From: RGIG990 sp045589455
GTDB lineage: Bacteria; Verrucomicrobiota; Kiritimatiellia; RFP12; UBA3636
Reading direction: 5' to 3'
Assembly (NCBI GenBank): GCA_045589455.1
Contig: JAZNPC010000077.1
Coordinates: 1 to 64,000 of the forward strand
DNA length: 64,000 nt
Part shown: piece after piece, positions 1 through 8,598 of the stretch
How positions within the stretch are numbered: position 1 is the stretch's first letter
Layout: the number at the start of each line of letters is the position of its first letter
Translations under genes and position numbers: made by a program
Notes under the pieces: generated by a model
Database searches by the model: none
Seen by the model: only the letters and a program-made list of their open reading frames with translations
What the model was told of the DNA's origin: nothing

Positions 1-129
1 GGCTACGATTTCGCTATCCCTTCTTCTCGCCTATGCCTCGCAACATAAACCTTGGGAGTCGCTATTGGGTTGGTCGGTAACTACCCCCCGTTGGACTTTC
101 ACCATAGAACTATGACATGCCCGTCATAC
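1..129 (-). ncRNA. 5' end of a probable bacterial class C group II intron (partial)
   Basis: Read on the minus strand, the sequence starts GTATGACGGGCATG at 129, carries GGTGAAAGTCC near 95-85 and continues with GC-rich, non-coding sequence to the window edge. It lies 2 nt beyond the T-run of the esterase terminator. Class C group II introns are known to insert immediately after intrinsic terminators and to begin with GUGYG-like bases; here the start is GTATG, one base off. The reverse transcriptase gene and domains V/VI would lie to the left, outside the window. No long ORF covers the segment. Identification rests on the insertion position and resemblance to intron 5' regions; another structured RNA is possible. 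Confidence 0.5.
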
Positions 130-131
130 AT

Positions 132-152
132 AAAAAAAGGCTCCTCAGAGCC
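132..152 (-). terminator. Intrinsic terminator of the esterase gene
   Basis: On the minus strand a GGCTC/GAGCC stem with a TGAG loop is followed by seven T, 8 nt after the esterase stop codon. An A-run precedes the stem, so it could work in both directions. The T-run is also the apparent insertion point of the neighbouring intron. Confidence 0.85.
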
Positions 153-160
153 TTTTTTTA

Positions 161-946
161 TTATACACCTATCGCAGTTGTTTTATTTGTTTCTGTCTGC
201 AATGGTAGCCATGCAAGGGTCTTACGAATACACTCATTCCAGAATTCCCAGTTATGCGTTCCAGGGCGTTCATAATATTCAAGTGGCAGACCTAATTTCT
301 TTGCATAATCTCTAAACTTTATATTATGATCATAAAGAAAATCCTCAGTACCACACTCTTGGTATAACATTGGTATCTTTACTTCTGGAGTTAGTTTAGA
401 AAGCGTTGCTAACTGCTCTGCAGATTCAAATAAATTTGAAGGTGCAGAATTTGCAGTAGACTCAGAAACTAATGTTTGTAGAAAATCCCAGTTTTGTAAT
501 GCCTTTACAAAATCTAGGACACCAGAAAATGAGGCTGCAGCTGCATAACGATCAGGACAAGCTAATGCACATTTAAATGCTCCATATCCACCCATAGACA
601 AACCAGCAACAAAGCGATGCTCTCTTTCCTTAGCTAGCGGGAAAAAACTTTCCATAAGTTTTGGTAATTCTTCTGTTATATATGTGAAATACTTTGTATG
701 ACCATCATCAGAATCAAGGTAGAAGGATTTATGTGCATTAGGCATGACTACTGCTAAATAATAGCCTCTAGCATATAACTCTAGACTTGTATGACGACAC
801 CAAATTGTTTCATCATCTGAAAGTCCATGTAAAAGATAAAGTGTTGGTAGTGGACGTCCTTCTTCCAATCGATCAGGGAGAATAACCTCCGCACGAGATT
901 GCATACCTAAAACATCTGAAAAGAAGCATGAATGAAATAAAGCCAT
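161..946 (-). CDS. Esterase of the alpha/beta-hydrolase, esterase D/tributyrin esterase type
   Basis: A 261-residue protein with the alpha/beta-hydrolase layout of the putative esterase family (PF00756-like). The oxyanion HG lies at residues 40-41, the nucleophile motif GLSMGG puts Ser at 117, an acidic CGTEDF motif follows, and GTHNWEFW near the C-terminus supplies the His. The family hydrolyses short acyl esters, including S-formylglutathione and acetylated sugars; the substrate cannot be told here. There is no signal peptide, so it is probably cytoplasmic. The ATG has AGGA upstream and a promoter is visible at 986-1015. It is monocistronic, ending in the hairpin at 132-152. Confidence 0.85.
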   Translation of the reverse strand: MALFHSCFFSDVLGMQSRAEVILPDRLEEGRPLPTLYLLHGLSDDETIWCRHTSLELYARGYYLAVVMPNAHKSFYLDSDDGHTKYFTYITEELPKLMESFFPLAKEREHRFVAGLSMGGYGAFKCALACPDRYAAAASFSGVLDFVKALQNWDFLQTLVSESTANSAPSNLFESAEQLATLSKLTPEVKIPMLYQECGTEDFLYDHNIKFRDYAKKLGLPLEYYERPGTHNWEFWNECIRKTLAWLPLQTETNKTTAIGV

Positions 947-985
947 AATATTATCCTATAATTTGTTGAATTATTAACTGATATA

Positions 986-1015
986 ATTATAAGCAATTCT
1001 CCCCTTCTTAATCAA
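986..1015 (-). promoter_or_regulatory. Probable sigma70-type promoter of the esterase gene
   Basis: On the minus strand TTGATT (1015-1010) and TATAAT (991-986) are separated by 18 nt, followed by a short leader to the ATG at 946. The -10 is a perfect consensus and the -35 matches 4 of 6. Confidence 0.55.
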
Positions 1016-1045
1016 TCAAATTCTACCAATAGCTTAAGCTTTTGA

Positions 1046-1330
1046 GCTAATGCATGTGATGCCAAAGGGACGCAGAGACGCGGAGGCGATGCATTATAAT
1101 AAATGAAGAATGAAGAATGAAAAATGAAAAATGAAGAATTCAGGTAGAGTTAATTGGTTTTTTCTCCATTCTCGCGTCTAACGTCGTTTAACCGTCTCGC
1201 GTCTAATCTCGTCCGCTGCGTCCTCCGCGTCGCAGCGTCCCTTTTTCGCACTTTTGAGGCGTGCTACCGCACGCAAAGCGACTGGAAGTCGCTTCTCCAT
1301 ACTCTTCCAGTATGCGTGTGTGAAAGCTAG
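1046..1330. repeat. Intergenic repeat cluster (A-rich GAAGAAT tract plus degenerate REP-like unit)
   Basis: No gene is visible between 947 and 1422. The stretch 1098-1195 contains a GAATGAA-type tract followed by GGTAGAGTTAATTGG and CTCCATTCTCGCGTCT. The same sequence recurs in inverted orientation at 26330-26475. From 1200 to 1320 lies a degenerate copy of the hairpin repeat seen at 26.0-26.3, 28.3 and 40.0 kb (TTCGCACTTTTGAGGCGTGCTA, then GCACGCAAAG). It is GC-richer than the neighbouring genes. Confidence 0.7.
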
Positions 1331-1357
1331 CACCCATCATCCGTGTATAAAAGATTA

Positions 1358-1384
1358 GGCAGCACACTAAAAAAGTGTACTGCC
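1358..1384 (-). terminator. Terminator of the hisE-hisG transcript
   Basis: A GGCAG-N-ACACT stem pairs with AGTGT-N-CTGCC around a short T/A loop, 38 nt after the hisG stop on the minus strand, and is followed by TAATCTTTT. The weak T-run makes efficiency uncertain. Confidence 0.6.
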
Positions 1385-1422
1385 CATTAAAAATGTTGTG
1401 TTATTTCGGCTAACCTACAGGC

Positions 1423-2271
1423 TTACAATCGACAGGTTCTAATATCCATCACAACGATACCCTTTGCACCCAACTCTGCAAGCTGATCAACTATGCTATT
1501 TAGGCCCTTCTTCTTGATCATTGACTTAACAGCAACCCATGCTGGATCCTGAAGTGGAGCAACTGTTGGAGCTTCGATGCCTGGTGTAAGAACTGTTGCT
1601 GATTCAAGCTTATCCTTTTGGATATCGTATTCAATCATCACGTATTCGCGTGCTAGCACAATACCATTGATACGCTTTAAAAAGCGAACAACTTGCTCAG
1701 ACTCTGCTGTTAATGTATCTCGAGCAACAACAATTGCCTCAGAGCTCATAACCGCATCGCCTGTAACCTTTAGGCCGGCATCCTTAAGTGTTCTACCGGA
1801 CTCTACCACATCGGCTACTGCATCAGCAACACCTAAACGGATAGAAACCTCCACTGCGCCATCAACACGAACAACCTGGGCATTGATTCCACGAGCCTCA
1901 AGATCGCGCTTCACAATATTTGCATAAGAACAAGCAATGCGCTTACCCTCTAGCTTATCCGGTGTCAAATCGCTATCATTTGGAACCGCATAACGGAAGG
2001 TTGAACCACCGAATCCAAGTCCCATAACCTCAAGCGCTGGATGCTCTGCATCAAGATTTAAATCACGACCAGTAATACCTACGTCAATAACACCACGAGA
2101 AACATATACCGCAATGTCACGTGGACGCAAGAAGAAAAATTCTACATCGTTTTGCACATCTGTAACGCATAGCTCCTTGCTATAGCGAGAGCATTTGTAG
2201 CCTGCCTCTTTAACTATTGCAACTGCCTGCTCTGAAAGTGCACCCTTATTAGGTAAAGCAATTTTAATCAT
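1423..2271 (-). CDS. hisG: ATP phosphoribosyltransferase, long form
   Basis: Catalyses the first step of histidine synthesis, ATP + PRPP to N1-phosphoribosyl-ATP. The 282-residue length fits the long (HisG_L) form, which carries a C-terminal regulatory ACT-like HisG_C domain (about 208-280) for histidine feedback and needs no HisZ. GITGRD (66-70) and the PRPP-loop motif VVESGRT (155-161) are present. hisE lies 29 nt upstream on the same strand, giving two successive early steps of one pathway. AAGG precedes the ATG. The other his genes are not in the window. Confidence 0.95.
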   Translation of the reverse strand: MIKIALPNKGALSEQAVAIVKEAGYKCSRYSKELCVTDVQNDVEFFFLRPRDIAVYVSRGVIDVGITGRDLNLDAEHPALEVMGLGFGGSTFRYAVPNDSDLTPDKLEGKRIACSYANIVKRDLEARGINAQVVRVDGAVEVSIRLGVADAVADVVESGRTLKDAGLKVTGDAVMSSEAIVVARDTLTAESEQVVRFLKRINGIVLAREYVMIEYDIQKDKLESATVLTPGIEAPTVAPLQDPAWVAVKSMIKKKGLNSIVDQLAELGAKGIVVMDIRTCRL

Positions 2272-2300
2272 TTTATCAGTACCTTAAAAGCTTTTATGAA

Positions 2301-2564
2301 TTAAAGATATTTATAGACATCATCTAGAGATAATCCACACTTTAGCATCATAACCTGAGCATGATAAAGAAGCTGAGAAATCTCCTCTGCTGTCTTCTCT
2401 TTTCCCTCATACTCAGCTGCTATCCAAACCTCACCAGCCTCTTCGTTGATCTTTTTACCAATAGCATGAACGCCCTTGTTGAATTCAACTACAGTTCCGG
2501 AATTTGGATCATTACGCTCAATCTTTTCCTTGAGCTCTGCAAATAACTCTTCAAATGTCTTCAT
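2301..2564 (-). CDS. hisE: Phosphoribosyl-ATP pyrophosphohydrolase
   Basis: An 87-residue stand-alone HisE, which hydrolyses phosphoribosyl-ATP to phosphoribosyl-AMP and PPi in the second step of histidine synthesis. The family's metal-binding acidic motif is seen in KKINEEAGEVWIAA and the following E-rich helix (ISQLLYH). HisE is often fused to HisI; here it is separate and sits just before hisG, presumably co-transcribed. No strong Shine-Dalgarno precedes the ATG, and a hairpin (2600-2630) separates it from the upstream acyl-CoA dehydrogenase gene. Confidence 0.92.
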   Translation of the reverse strand: MKTFEELFAELKEKIERNDPNSGTVVEFNKGVHAIGKKINEEAGEVWIAAEYEGKEKTAEEISQLLYHAQVMMLKCGLSLDDVYKYL

Positions 2565-2599
2565 TTTAATAAATCTGATTGCTTATGATTAAAATCAAA

Positions 2600-2630
2600 T
2601 AGAACGAGAGGCACTTCTCCTCTCGTTCTA
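2600..2630 (-). terminator. Hairpin between acyl-CoA dehydrogenase and hisE
   Basis: An 11-bp stem (AGAACGAGAGG with CCTCTCGTTCT) around a short loop lies just past the acyl-CoA dehydrogenase stop. On the minus strand it is followed by ATTTGATTTT, a weak T-rich tail. It probably ends or attenuates the upstream transcript. Confidence 0.6.
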
Positions 2631-2647
2631 TCATAAAACGCTATTGC

Positions 2648-3817
2648 TTAGAATAGTCCCTGAGAAGCTTCCTTGATTAGCGCCTTACCGATAACATCAC
2701 GCTGAATCTGGTTTGTACCCTCGTAGATCTGTGTAATCTTAGCATCACGCATCATCTTCTCAACTGGATACTCCTTCATGTAGCCATAGCCACCTAGTAC
2801 CTGAACTGCATCTGTTGTTACTGACATTGCCACATCAGATGCATAGCACTTTGCCATAGCAGAAAGCTTACTTACATCCTTAGCACCGCTATCAATGTAC
2901 TGAGCACAGCGATAAACTAGAGCACGTGCAGACTCAACCTTCATTGCCATATCAGACATCATGAAGAGAAGACCCTGATTTGCACAAATTGGCTTGCCAA
3001 ACTGCTTACGCTCACGAGAGTACTTAATTGCCTCCTCAAGAGCACCCTCTGCAATACCAAGAGCTTGAGCAGCAACACTTGGACGAGATGCATCTAGTGT
3101 CTTCATAGCAACGATGAAGCCACGGCCCTCACCCATGATTAGATTCTCTTTAGGAATACGGCAATCTTGGAAGATTAACTCGCGTGTGCAGGAAGCGCGG
3201 ATACCCATCTTGTTTTCCTTCTTACCAAAGGTAAATCCAGGTGTGTCCTTCTCAACAATAAAGAAGCTTGCTCCACGTGGGCCCTTTGTTGGGTCTGTCA
3301 ATGCACATACTGTGTAAATCTCAGCCTCACCACCATTTGTGATCCACTGCTTTGTACCATTTAGTACATAGTAGTCACCGTCCTTAGTTGCTGTGCAACG
3401 AACACCAGCTGCATCTGAACCAGCGTTAGCCTCTGTTAAAGCAAATGCTGCTAATGTACCATTTGCAATACGTGGTAGGTACTTAGCCTTCTGCTCTTCA
3501 TTTGCACATAATAGAATTGGAAGAGTACCTAGACCTGTGCCAAATAATGACAAAGCAATACCTGCATCATATTTGCAAAGCTCTTCTACTGCAACAACAA
3601 GGTCCATTGTTGTGCCACCCATTCCATCATACTCCTCTGGAATAAAAATGCGGAAAAGGTCTGCTTCTGCAAATTTCTTTACGATTTCGTGTGGGAAATC
3701 ACCTGTTTCATCATAGTGCTCGCGTACTGGCTTGATAAACTTCTCACCAATTTCATGGCATGTTGCTTTAATTTCAAGCTGCAATTCTGTTAGACCGAAT
3801 TCGAATGTATTATCCAT
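2648..3817 (-). CDS. Acyl-CoA dehydrogenase (short-chain/butyryl-CoA type)
   Basis: A 389-residue FAD flavoprotein with the full acyl-CoA dehydrogenase fold: N-terminal helical domain, ALTEANAGSDAAG in the middle beta domain, and C-terminal helical domain with the catalytic base Glu366 in IYEGTNQIQ. Length and motifs match butyryl-CoA/short-chain enzymes, which oxidise acyl-CoA or, with Etf-Bcd bifurcation, reduce crotonyl-CoA in anaerobes. No etfA/etfB or other beta-oxidation gene is next to it, so the direction of flux is open. GAGG precedes the ATG. A tRNA gene lies upstream. Confidence 0.93.
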   Translation of the reverse strand: MDNTFEFGLTELQLEIKATCHEIGEKFIKPVREHYDETGDFPHEIVKKFAEADLFRIFIPEEYDGMGGTTMDLVVAVEELCKYDAGIALSLFGTGLGTLPILLCANEEQKAKYLPRIANGTLAAFALTEANAGSDAAGVRCTATKDGDYYVLNGTKQWITNGGEAEIYTVCALTDPTKGPRGASFFIVEKDTPGFTFGKKENKMGIRASCTRELIFQDCRIPKENLIMGEGRGFIVAMKTLDASRPSVAAQALGIAEGALEEAIKYSRERKQFGKPICANQGLLFMMSDMAMKVESARALVYRCAQYIDSGAKDVSKLSAMAKCYASDVAMSVTTDAVQVLGGYGYMKEYPVEKMMRDAKITQIYEGTNQIQRDVIGKALIKEASQGLF

Positions 3818-3912
3818 TGTATCCTCGTTGTTGTTATATGCTTTACATATAATTTTAGCGATTTTAAGCTTTTTTGTGCTAAAGCACCTTCGTTATTTAT
3901 TTTACTTAAATT

Positions 3913-3998
3913 TGGTGCATCCGAAAGGACTTGAACCTTCACCCCGAACTCGAGACAAGCACCTGAAGCTTGCGTGTCTGCCATTTCACCACGGATGC
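3913..3998 (-). tRNA. tRNA-Leu (anticodon CAG)
   Basis: An 86-nt gene including an encoded CCA (minus strand). The acceptor stem GCATCCG pairs with CGGATGC, the D-arm contains GGTGAAATGGCAGAC, the anticodon stem CAAGC/GCTTG encloses TTCAGGT (anticodon CAG at 3963-3965), a long variable arm is present as expected for class II tRNA-Leu, and the T-arm GGTTCAAGTCC follows. Confidence 0.95.
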
Positions 3999-4015
3999 GA
4001 CAAAAATTTCGTTAT

Positions 4016-4045
4016 ATAATCTCATAAATACCTCTATTTTGTCAA
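4016..4045 (-). promoter_or_regulatory. Probable promoter of tRNA-Leu
   Basis: On the minus strand a perfect TTGACA (4045-4040) lies 18 nt before GATTAT (4021-4016), with the overlapping AT-rich TATATAA just after. The tRNA begins at 3998. Confidence 0.5.
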
Positions 4046-4148
4046 TTAAATAGGGATAAATTAGACCTATTATTTAAGCATTTTTGCAAGGTTGTTAATC
4101 ATTTTACAATTACTTCGAAACTAGATAAACAACTTATACAAAAAAGTG

Positions 4149-5201
4149 TTATTTTAAAGCAGCAAAGCGAGCGGCTGCATCACGTAGTAGCTGCTCTGTG
4201 GTTTCCCAATCAATACAAGGATCTGTAACGGATACGCCAAAATCTAGCTTGTCCTTGTCGTGCTTAAGCTCCTGAGAGCCCCAACCTAAATATGACTCAA
4301 GCATAAAGCCAACAATTGAATTGTTACCATTTTCTATTTGCGTCATAATATCACCAAGCACGTATGCCTGCTTTGCTGGATTTTCTTCTGAGTTACCATG
4401 ACTACAGTCTACCATAATGCGCGATGGAAGTCCTGCCTTCGTAAGAGCCTCTTCAGTTTGACTAATCTTCAAGCTACCATAATTTGGTCCACTATCACCA
4501 CGTAAAACGATATGTGAATAATCATTACCTTTTGTGCGGCAGATGGACAACACACCCTTATCATTTACACCAAGAAAAGCATTTGGGCGTAATGCTGTTT
4601 GAATACCTTTAATAGCATTTGCTAAACCATTCTGACCTGGTCCATTTTTAAAGCCAACAGGCGTTGAAAGTCCACTAGCCATTGTGCGGTGTGCGTTTGA
4701 TTCTGAAGCACGCTGACCAATACAAGTCCAAGAAATTAAATCGCCTAAGTATTGAGGAATAACGGGATCAAGTGCTTCAGTTGCTGCTGGTAGTCCCATT
4801 CTAGCTAAATGGGTTAAGAACTTTCTTGCAACTCTAATTCCCTGCTCTATTCTAAATGTGTCATCAAGAAATGGGTCATTTATTAATCCCTTCCACCAGC
4901 CATTACCACGTGGCTTTTCAAAATAAACGCGCATTATAACAACAAGATTATCCTCAAGCTCTTTAGCTAACTCACTTAACTTAATTGCGTATTCAGTGGC
5001 TGATTCAATATCGTGTATTGCGCATGGCCCAACTACTGCCAATAAGCGCATGTCGCAGCCATCTAATATACCTTCTATGGTTGTACGAGAATTTAAAATA
5101 AAGCTTTGCTGCTTAGGCGCAAGAGGTATTTCGCGTTTAATTTCTTCGGGTGTAGGTAAGCACTCGAAAGAGGAAATATTTTGATCTAACAATGCGCTCA
5201 T
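4149..5201 (-). CDS. aroG: 3-deoxy-7-phosphoheptulonate (DAHP) synthase, class I
   Basis: Condenses phosphoenolpyruvate with erythrose 4-phosphate in the first step of the shikimate pathway. The 350 residues match the E. coli AroF/G/H-type enzyme along the whole length: GPCAIHD, YFEKPRGNGWWKGLINDP, GVNDKG and DCSHGNS (metal-binding His). The family is feedback-inhibited by an aromatic amino acid; which one cannot be read. The ATG lies 7 nt after the dciA stop, suggesting a two-gene transcript. The symbol could equally be aroF or aroH. Confidence 0.93.
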   Translation of the reverse strand: MSALLDQNISSFECLPTPEEIKREIPLAPKQQSFILNSRTTIEGILDGCDMRLLAVVGPCAIHDIESATEYAIKLSELAKELEDNLVVIMRVYFEKPRGNGWWKGLINDPFLDDTFRIEQGIRVARKFLTHLARMGLPAATEALDPVIPQYLGDLISWTCIGQRASESNAHRTMASGLSTPVGFKNGPGQNGLANAIKGIQTALRPNAFLGVNDKGVLSICRTKGNDYSHIVLRGDSGPNYGSLKISQTEEALTKAGLPSRIMVDCSHGNSEENPAKQAYVLGDIMTQIENGNNSIVGFMLESYLGWGSQELKHDKDKLDFGVSVTDPCIDWETTEQLLRDAAARFAALK

Positions 5202-5208
5202 ATCAACC

Positions 5209-5694
5209 TCACTTTTTAGGATTCAACTTAAGCACTAATTTCTTAACCTGAGGGAAGCTTGCTTGGATTCGTTGCATTAAATTACGTTCACCATAGCGAC
5301 GAATCTGGTTTAGCCATAATGTACTTTCAACATAAATCACTAGAGTGCCTGTTGCTTCATTAAATTCACCAGGCTTTGAATGTGCAACATAATCGGCACG
5401 CGCAATGTTATTCCAGCCTGAAGCAATCCCATCTTGAACAGCATTATATTCTATCTTGAGCATTTTTAATGCGACATCAATCTTACTGTCAAGCTTATCT
5501 GGATCGCGCATCATTGTTGGCGGAAAAGAGTCCACTAGCTGAAAGCGCTCTCTTTCAAGCTCCCACCTATCCCTACTCTTAAAACGAGAGTCTATTCCTC
5601 TACGCTTAAAAGGACGTTCTCTCTCAGAAAAATCTGTTGTTTTCTGAAAGCGTGGGTCGTTTCCTTGTAAATCCTTTAGACTATCGTTTCCCAT
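5209..5694 (-). CDS. DUF721/DciA-family protein (replicative-helicase operator)
   Basis: A 161-residue basic protein. The C-terminal 90 residues carry the DUF721 pattern (GTLVIYVESTLWLNQI, then QIRRYGERNLMQRI and a VKKLVLKL strand). The N-terminal 55 residues are charged and probably disordered (KTTDFSERERPFKRRG). DciA proteins help load DnaB in bacteria lacking DnaC/DnaI, which fits a PVC-type host. No convincing Shine-Dalgarno is seen. It is followed at once by the DAHP synthase gene. Confidence 0.75.
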   Translation of the reverse strand: MGNDSLKDLQGNDPRFQKTTDFSERERPFKRRGIDSRFKSRDRWELERERFQLVDSFPPTMMRDPDKLDSKIDVALKMLKIEYNAVQDGIASGWNNIARADYVAHSKPGEFNEATGTLVIYVESTLWLNQIRRYGERNLMQRIQASFPQVKKLVLKLNPKK

Positions 5695-5723
5695 AAACTA
5701 GTTTTTTAATATTTGAAATTTTA

Positions 5724-5760
5724 AGGCGGTAGCGATAGCTATAAGCCAACACTACCGCCT
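5724..5760 (-). terminator. Terminator after purM
   Basis: A 9-bp stem (AGGCGGTAG with CTACCGCCT) and a 19-nt loop lie about 50 nt downstream of the purM stop and about 30 nt before dciA. The minus-strand tail TTAAAATTTC is only weakly T-rich. Confidence 0.6.
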
Positions 5761-5813
5761 CTTTGCTTTATATATACTATGCAACAAAATACTGCGCATA
5801 GGTTTGTCTGGAA

Positions 5814-6890
5814 TTATACCAAACGAGTTTTACCTGTACCTTTAGCGATGCGACCGATAGGTAGAGGATTTGCTCCTGCCTTCTCAAGCACATTAAGAGT
5901 CTTCTGAGCATCCTTCTGGGTTACGCATAGCACATAGCCGATACCCATATTGAATACACGATACATTTCCTCGTTATCAATCTTACCTGCTTCCTCCATC
6001 CACTTATAGATAGCAGGAACCTCCCAAGCTGATTTCTCAAATACTGCATCAACAGTCTTTGGAAGCATACGAGGTACATTGTCTATTAGACCACCTCCTG
6101 TGATATGAGCCATACCACGAATCTTAACACCAGCTTCCATAACTGCTGTAACTGGCTTTAGGAAGCTTGAGTGAACAGCAAGAAGTGTCTGCTTAAATGT
6201 CTTCTTTGAACCAGGAACCTTATCAGATAGCTTTTTCTTTGCCATCTCAAAAACAATCTTACGAGCCAAAGAATAACCATTTGTCTGTAGACCAGTTGAA
6301 GGAAGACCAATAAGAACATCTCCCTCCTTTATGTTGTCACCAGTAACAAGATCCTTCTTAGCAACAACACCAACTATTGTACCAACTAGGTCATACTCGC
6401 CCTCTGGATAAAGACCAGGCATCTCAGCTGTCTCACCACCAAGCAATGCACAATTATTCTCACGGCAAGCCTTGCAGAAGCCAGAGATAACATCAGCAAA
6501 AACATTGCTCTTTAGCTTTGCTGTACCAAGATAATCAAGGAAGAACAAAGGCTTAGCACCCTGTGTTAGGATATCGTTTACACAGTGGTTAACTAGGTCT
6601 TGACCAACTGTGTCATGAACCTTAGCCATGCTAGCAATCTTTAGCTTTGTTCCAACACCATCTGTTGAAGCAACAAGAATCTGATCCTTGCCAGGAGATT
6701 GGAACAAACCACCAAAGCGACCAATGTCACTTAGCACCATATCTGTCTTGGTGCTCTTAACATCCTGCTTGATTTTATCAAGACCCTTCTCCATCTCATC
6801 AATATCTACACCTGCTGCTGCATATGCTGATTTCTTAGCTACAGGCTTTTTGCATGACTTCTTAGTTTTGCACTCTGTCTTTTGTTTCAT
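5814..6890 (-). CDS. purM: Phosphoribosylformylglycinamidine cyclo-ligase
   Basis: AIR synthetase of purine biosynthesis: ATP-dependent closure of FGAM to 5-aminoimidazole ribonucleotide. At 358 residues it is slightly longer than usual because of a Lys/Cys-rich N-terminal extension (about residues 1-22). The family core then starts with YAAAGVDID and continues through TDGVGTKLKIA, LLGGETAEMPG and HITGGGLIDN. AAAGGA lies before the ATG. It follows ruvA by 43 nt, so it is probably the last gene of an L,D-transpeptidase-ruvA-purM transcript. Confidence 0.95.
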   Translation of the reverse strand: MKQKTECKTKKSCKKPVAKKSAYAAAGVDIDEMEKGLDKIKQDVKSTKTDMVLSDIGRFGGLFQSPGKDQILVASTDGVGTKLKIASMAKVHDTVGQDLVNHCVNDILTQGAKPLFFLDYLGTAKLKSNVFADVISGFCKACRENNCALLGGETAEMPGLYPEGEYDLVGTIVGVVAKKDLVTGDNIKEGDVLIGLPSTGLQTNGYSLARKIVFEMAKKKLSDKVPGSKKTFKQTLLAVHSSFLKPVTAVMEAGVKIRGMAHITGGGLIDNVPRMLPKTVDAVFEKSAWEVPAIYKWMEEAGKIDNEEMYRVFNMGIGYVLCVTQKDAQKTLNVLEKAGANPLPIGRIAKGTGKTRLV

Positions 6891-6933
6891 ATTTCTTCCT
6901 TTAGGATTATTATTAAATTTTATTTTAAATTGA

Positions 6934-7539
6934 TTAGCGTAGAGCTAGAGCCTTAGTAATTATTTCACCAGTTGTCAAATCTTGTTTACTGCCTTCAAAA
7001 ATATCTCGAACTGTCTTTGCTGCAGCATCCTGAGTAAAGCCAAGCTGAACAAGACCAAGCACTGCATCATGGCAAGCTTGAGTCATTGCCACATTTGCAC
7101 CTGTAGTATTATTTGGCTCAACAGCAAAAACCTCTAGTGGGTCTATCTTATCTGCTAGTTCAACAACAATTCGCTCTGCCATCTTTTTACCAATTCCAGG
7201 AAGCTTAGAAATGCGCTTACTATCCTTAGCAACAATAGCCGCACGAAGCTCAGAAATTGTCATACCACCAAGTGCACCAATCGCAATCTTTGGACCAACA
7301 CCAGACACTGTCAATAATAGCTTAAAGAATTCTCGCTCGGCTTCTGTGGAAAAACCAAATAACAAATGAGCATCCTCACGGATATGCTCAAATATTAAAC
7401 ACCTATACTCTGAGCCTACTGATGGTAATGTATCATAGGTTGAAAGTGGTATCATAACCTCATACCCCACACCACCAACATCAAGCACAATGTAGGTTAA
7501 CTGTTTTTCATCTAGAACACCGCGAAGAAATGCTATCAT
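6934..7539 (-). CDS. ruvA: Holliday junction branch migration protein RuvA
   Basis: A 201-residue protein with the three RuvA domains: N-terminal OB fold (MIAFLRGVLDEKQ), two helix-hairpin-helix motifs (VSGVGPKIA and LPGIGKKMA), and the C-terminal domain III that contacts RuvB. It binds four-way junctions as a tetramer and works with RuvB and RuvC, neither in the window. Its ATG overlaps the preceding stop codon (TAATG), so translation is likely coupled to the L,D-transpeptidase gene. Confidence 0.95.
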   Translation of the reverse strand: MIAFLRGVLDEKQLTYIVLDVGGVGYEVMIPLSTYDTLPSVGSEYRCLIFEHIREDAHLLFGFSTEAEREFFKLLLTVSGVGPKIAIGALGGMTISELRAAIVAKDSKRISKLPGIGKKMAERIVVELADKIDPLEVFAVEPNNTTGANVAMTQACHDAVLGLVQLGFTQDAAAKTVRDIFEGSKQDLTTGEIITKALALR

Positions 7540-8534
7540 TATTCAACAATCTCCACCTCTGTTCCTAGAGGTACAAGCATTGTAAGCTCTTCAACATCCT
7601 TATTGCTCATACGAACACAACCATTGCTTGATTGTTGGCCTAATGTTGAATTATCCCAAGTACCATGAATTCCATAACTATCAACTCGAATAGTATCACC
7701 TGTTGGAACTAACTTCAACCAACGTGTTCCAAGGATATTGTTTGGATCACCAAAAGGAATGCATACTCCATTATCTGCCCACCAATCAGGATTCTCGATA
7801 CGCTCACCAATTTTAAATGTACCAACTGGTGTTTTGCCATATTGACCTGTGCCAACGATATATTTCTTAAACAAACGACCATCTAGGAAAAGAGTCAAGG
7901 TGTTTTCTGTTTTAGAAACTCGTATTGAAAATTTAGGGTGATCAGGGAAAATCAAACGATCACCAGGACGAATTGAATTTTCATTCTTAATGTTGTTGCT
8001 CTTCTTAATCAAAGCAACAGGACAATTATAATTTGATGCAATTCCTGTTAGTGTATCACCGTGTTTGATAACATAATCAACCTTACCATTCATAGGACGT
8101 GGTGTCGTGAAAAGCTCAATGCTACATCTACCAATTTTGTCCTCTAATTCCTTGGATTTTTTTAAATCACTAGTCCCAAGTCCTTCATATGCTGTTAAAT
8201 AGAAATCACGTGCTGCCTCATATTTACCAGTTTGCATTGCTTTGTTCGCTTGATCAATTAAAGAAGATATCTCTACGTCGGAAAGTGTTGCTGGAATATC
8301 CTCCTTTACTACAATCGTATCACTATATTCCTTTATTGTACGACCTTCAGTTGTAGATTCATTTGCCGCTTTAGAAACACCCTCTGCTGTAGCTTCAGCA
8401 GCCTTCTCACTAGATTCGCCAAAAAATGAAGCAACAAGAATTGCAACAATTATTATTGCTGTAACAATACCAACTACTATAGGTAAAATAGGTTTACCCT
8501 TGGATTTATATTCATTTAAGTCATAAATTTGCAT
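7539..8534 (-). CDS. LysM / L,D-transpeptidase (YkuD) membrane-anchored protein
   Basis: A 331-residue envelope protein: one N-terminal membrane segment (about 16-38), an Ala/Glu-rich linker and short TPR-like helices (90-135), a LysM peptidoglycan-binding domain (152-197), and a C-terminal YkuD domain (202-330) with His290-Gly and the active-site motif SSNGCVRM (Cys306, Arg308). Such enzymes form 3-3 peptidoglycan cross-links or attach proteins to peptidoglycan. GAGGT precedes the ATG and a good promoter lies at 8599-8627. It heads a transcript with ruvA and purM. Confidence 0.92.
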   Translation of the reverse strand: MQIYDLNEYKSKGKPILPIVVGIVTAIIIVAILVASFFGESSEKAAEATAEGVSKAANESTTEGRTIKEYSDTIVVKEDIPATLSDVEISSLIDQANKAMQTGKYEAARDFYLTAYEGLGTSDLKKSKELEDKIGRCSIELFTTPRPMNGKVDYVIKHGDTLTGIASNYNCPVALIKKSNNIKNENSIRPGDRLIFPDHPKFSIRVSKTENTLTLFLDGRLFKKYIVGTGQYGKTPVGTFKIGERIENPDWWADNGVCIPFGDPNNILGTRWLKLVPTGDTIRVDSYGIHGTWDNSTLGQQSSNGCVRMSNKDVEELTMLVPLGTEVEIVE

Positions 8535-8598
8535 AATTCTACCTCTTATATTGTAAAACTAAACATTTTAACGAAACGTCAACTATAATTTTTGTAAA

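Noticed and set aside
52..315. Plus-strand ORF of 87 codons at the left edge
   Set aside because: It starts at TTG, runs through the terminator hairpin and then antisense through the esterase end. The minus-strand intron reading explains the first 130 nt better.
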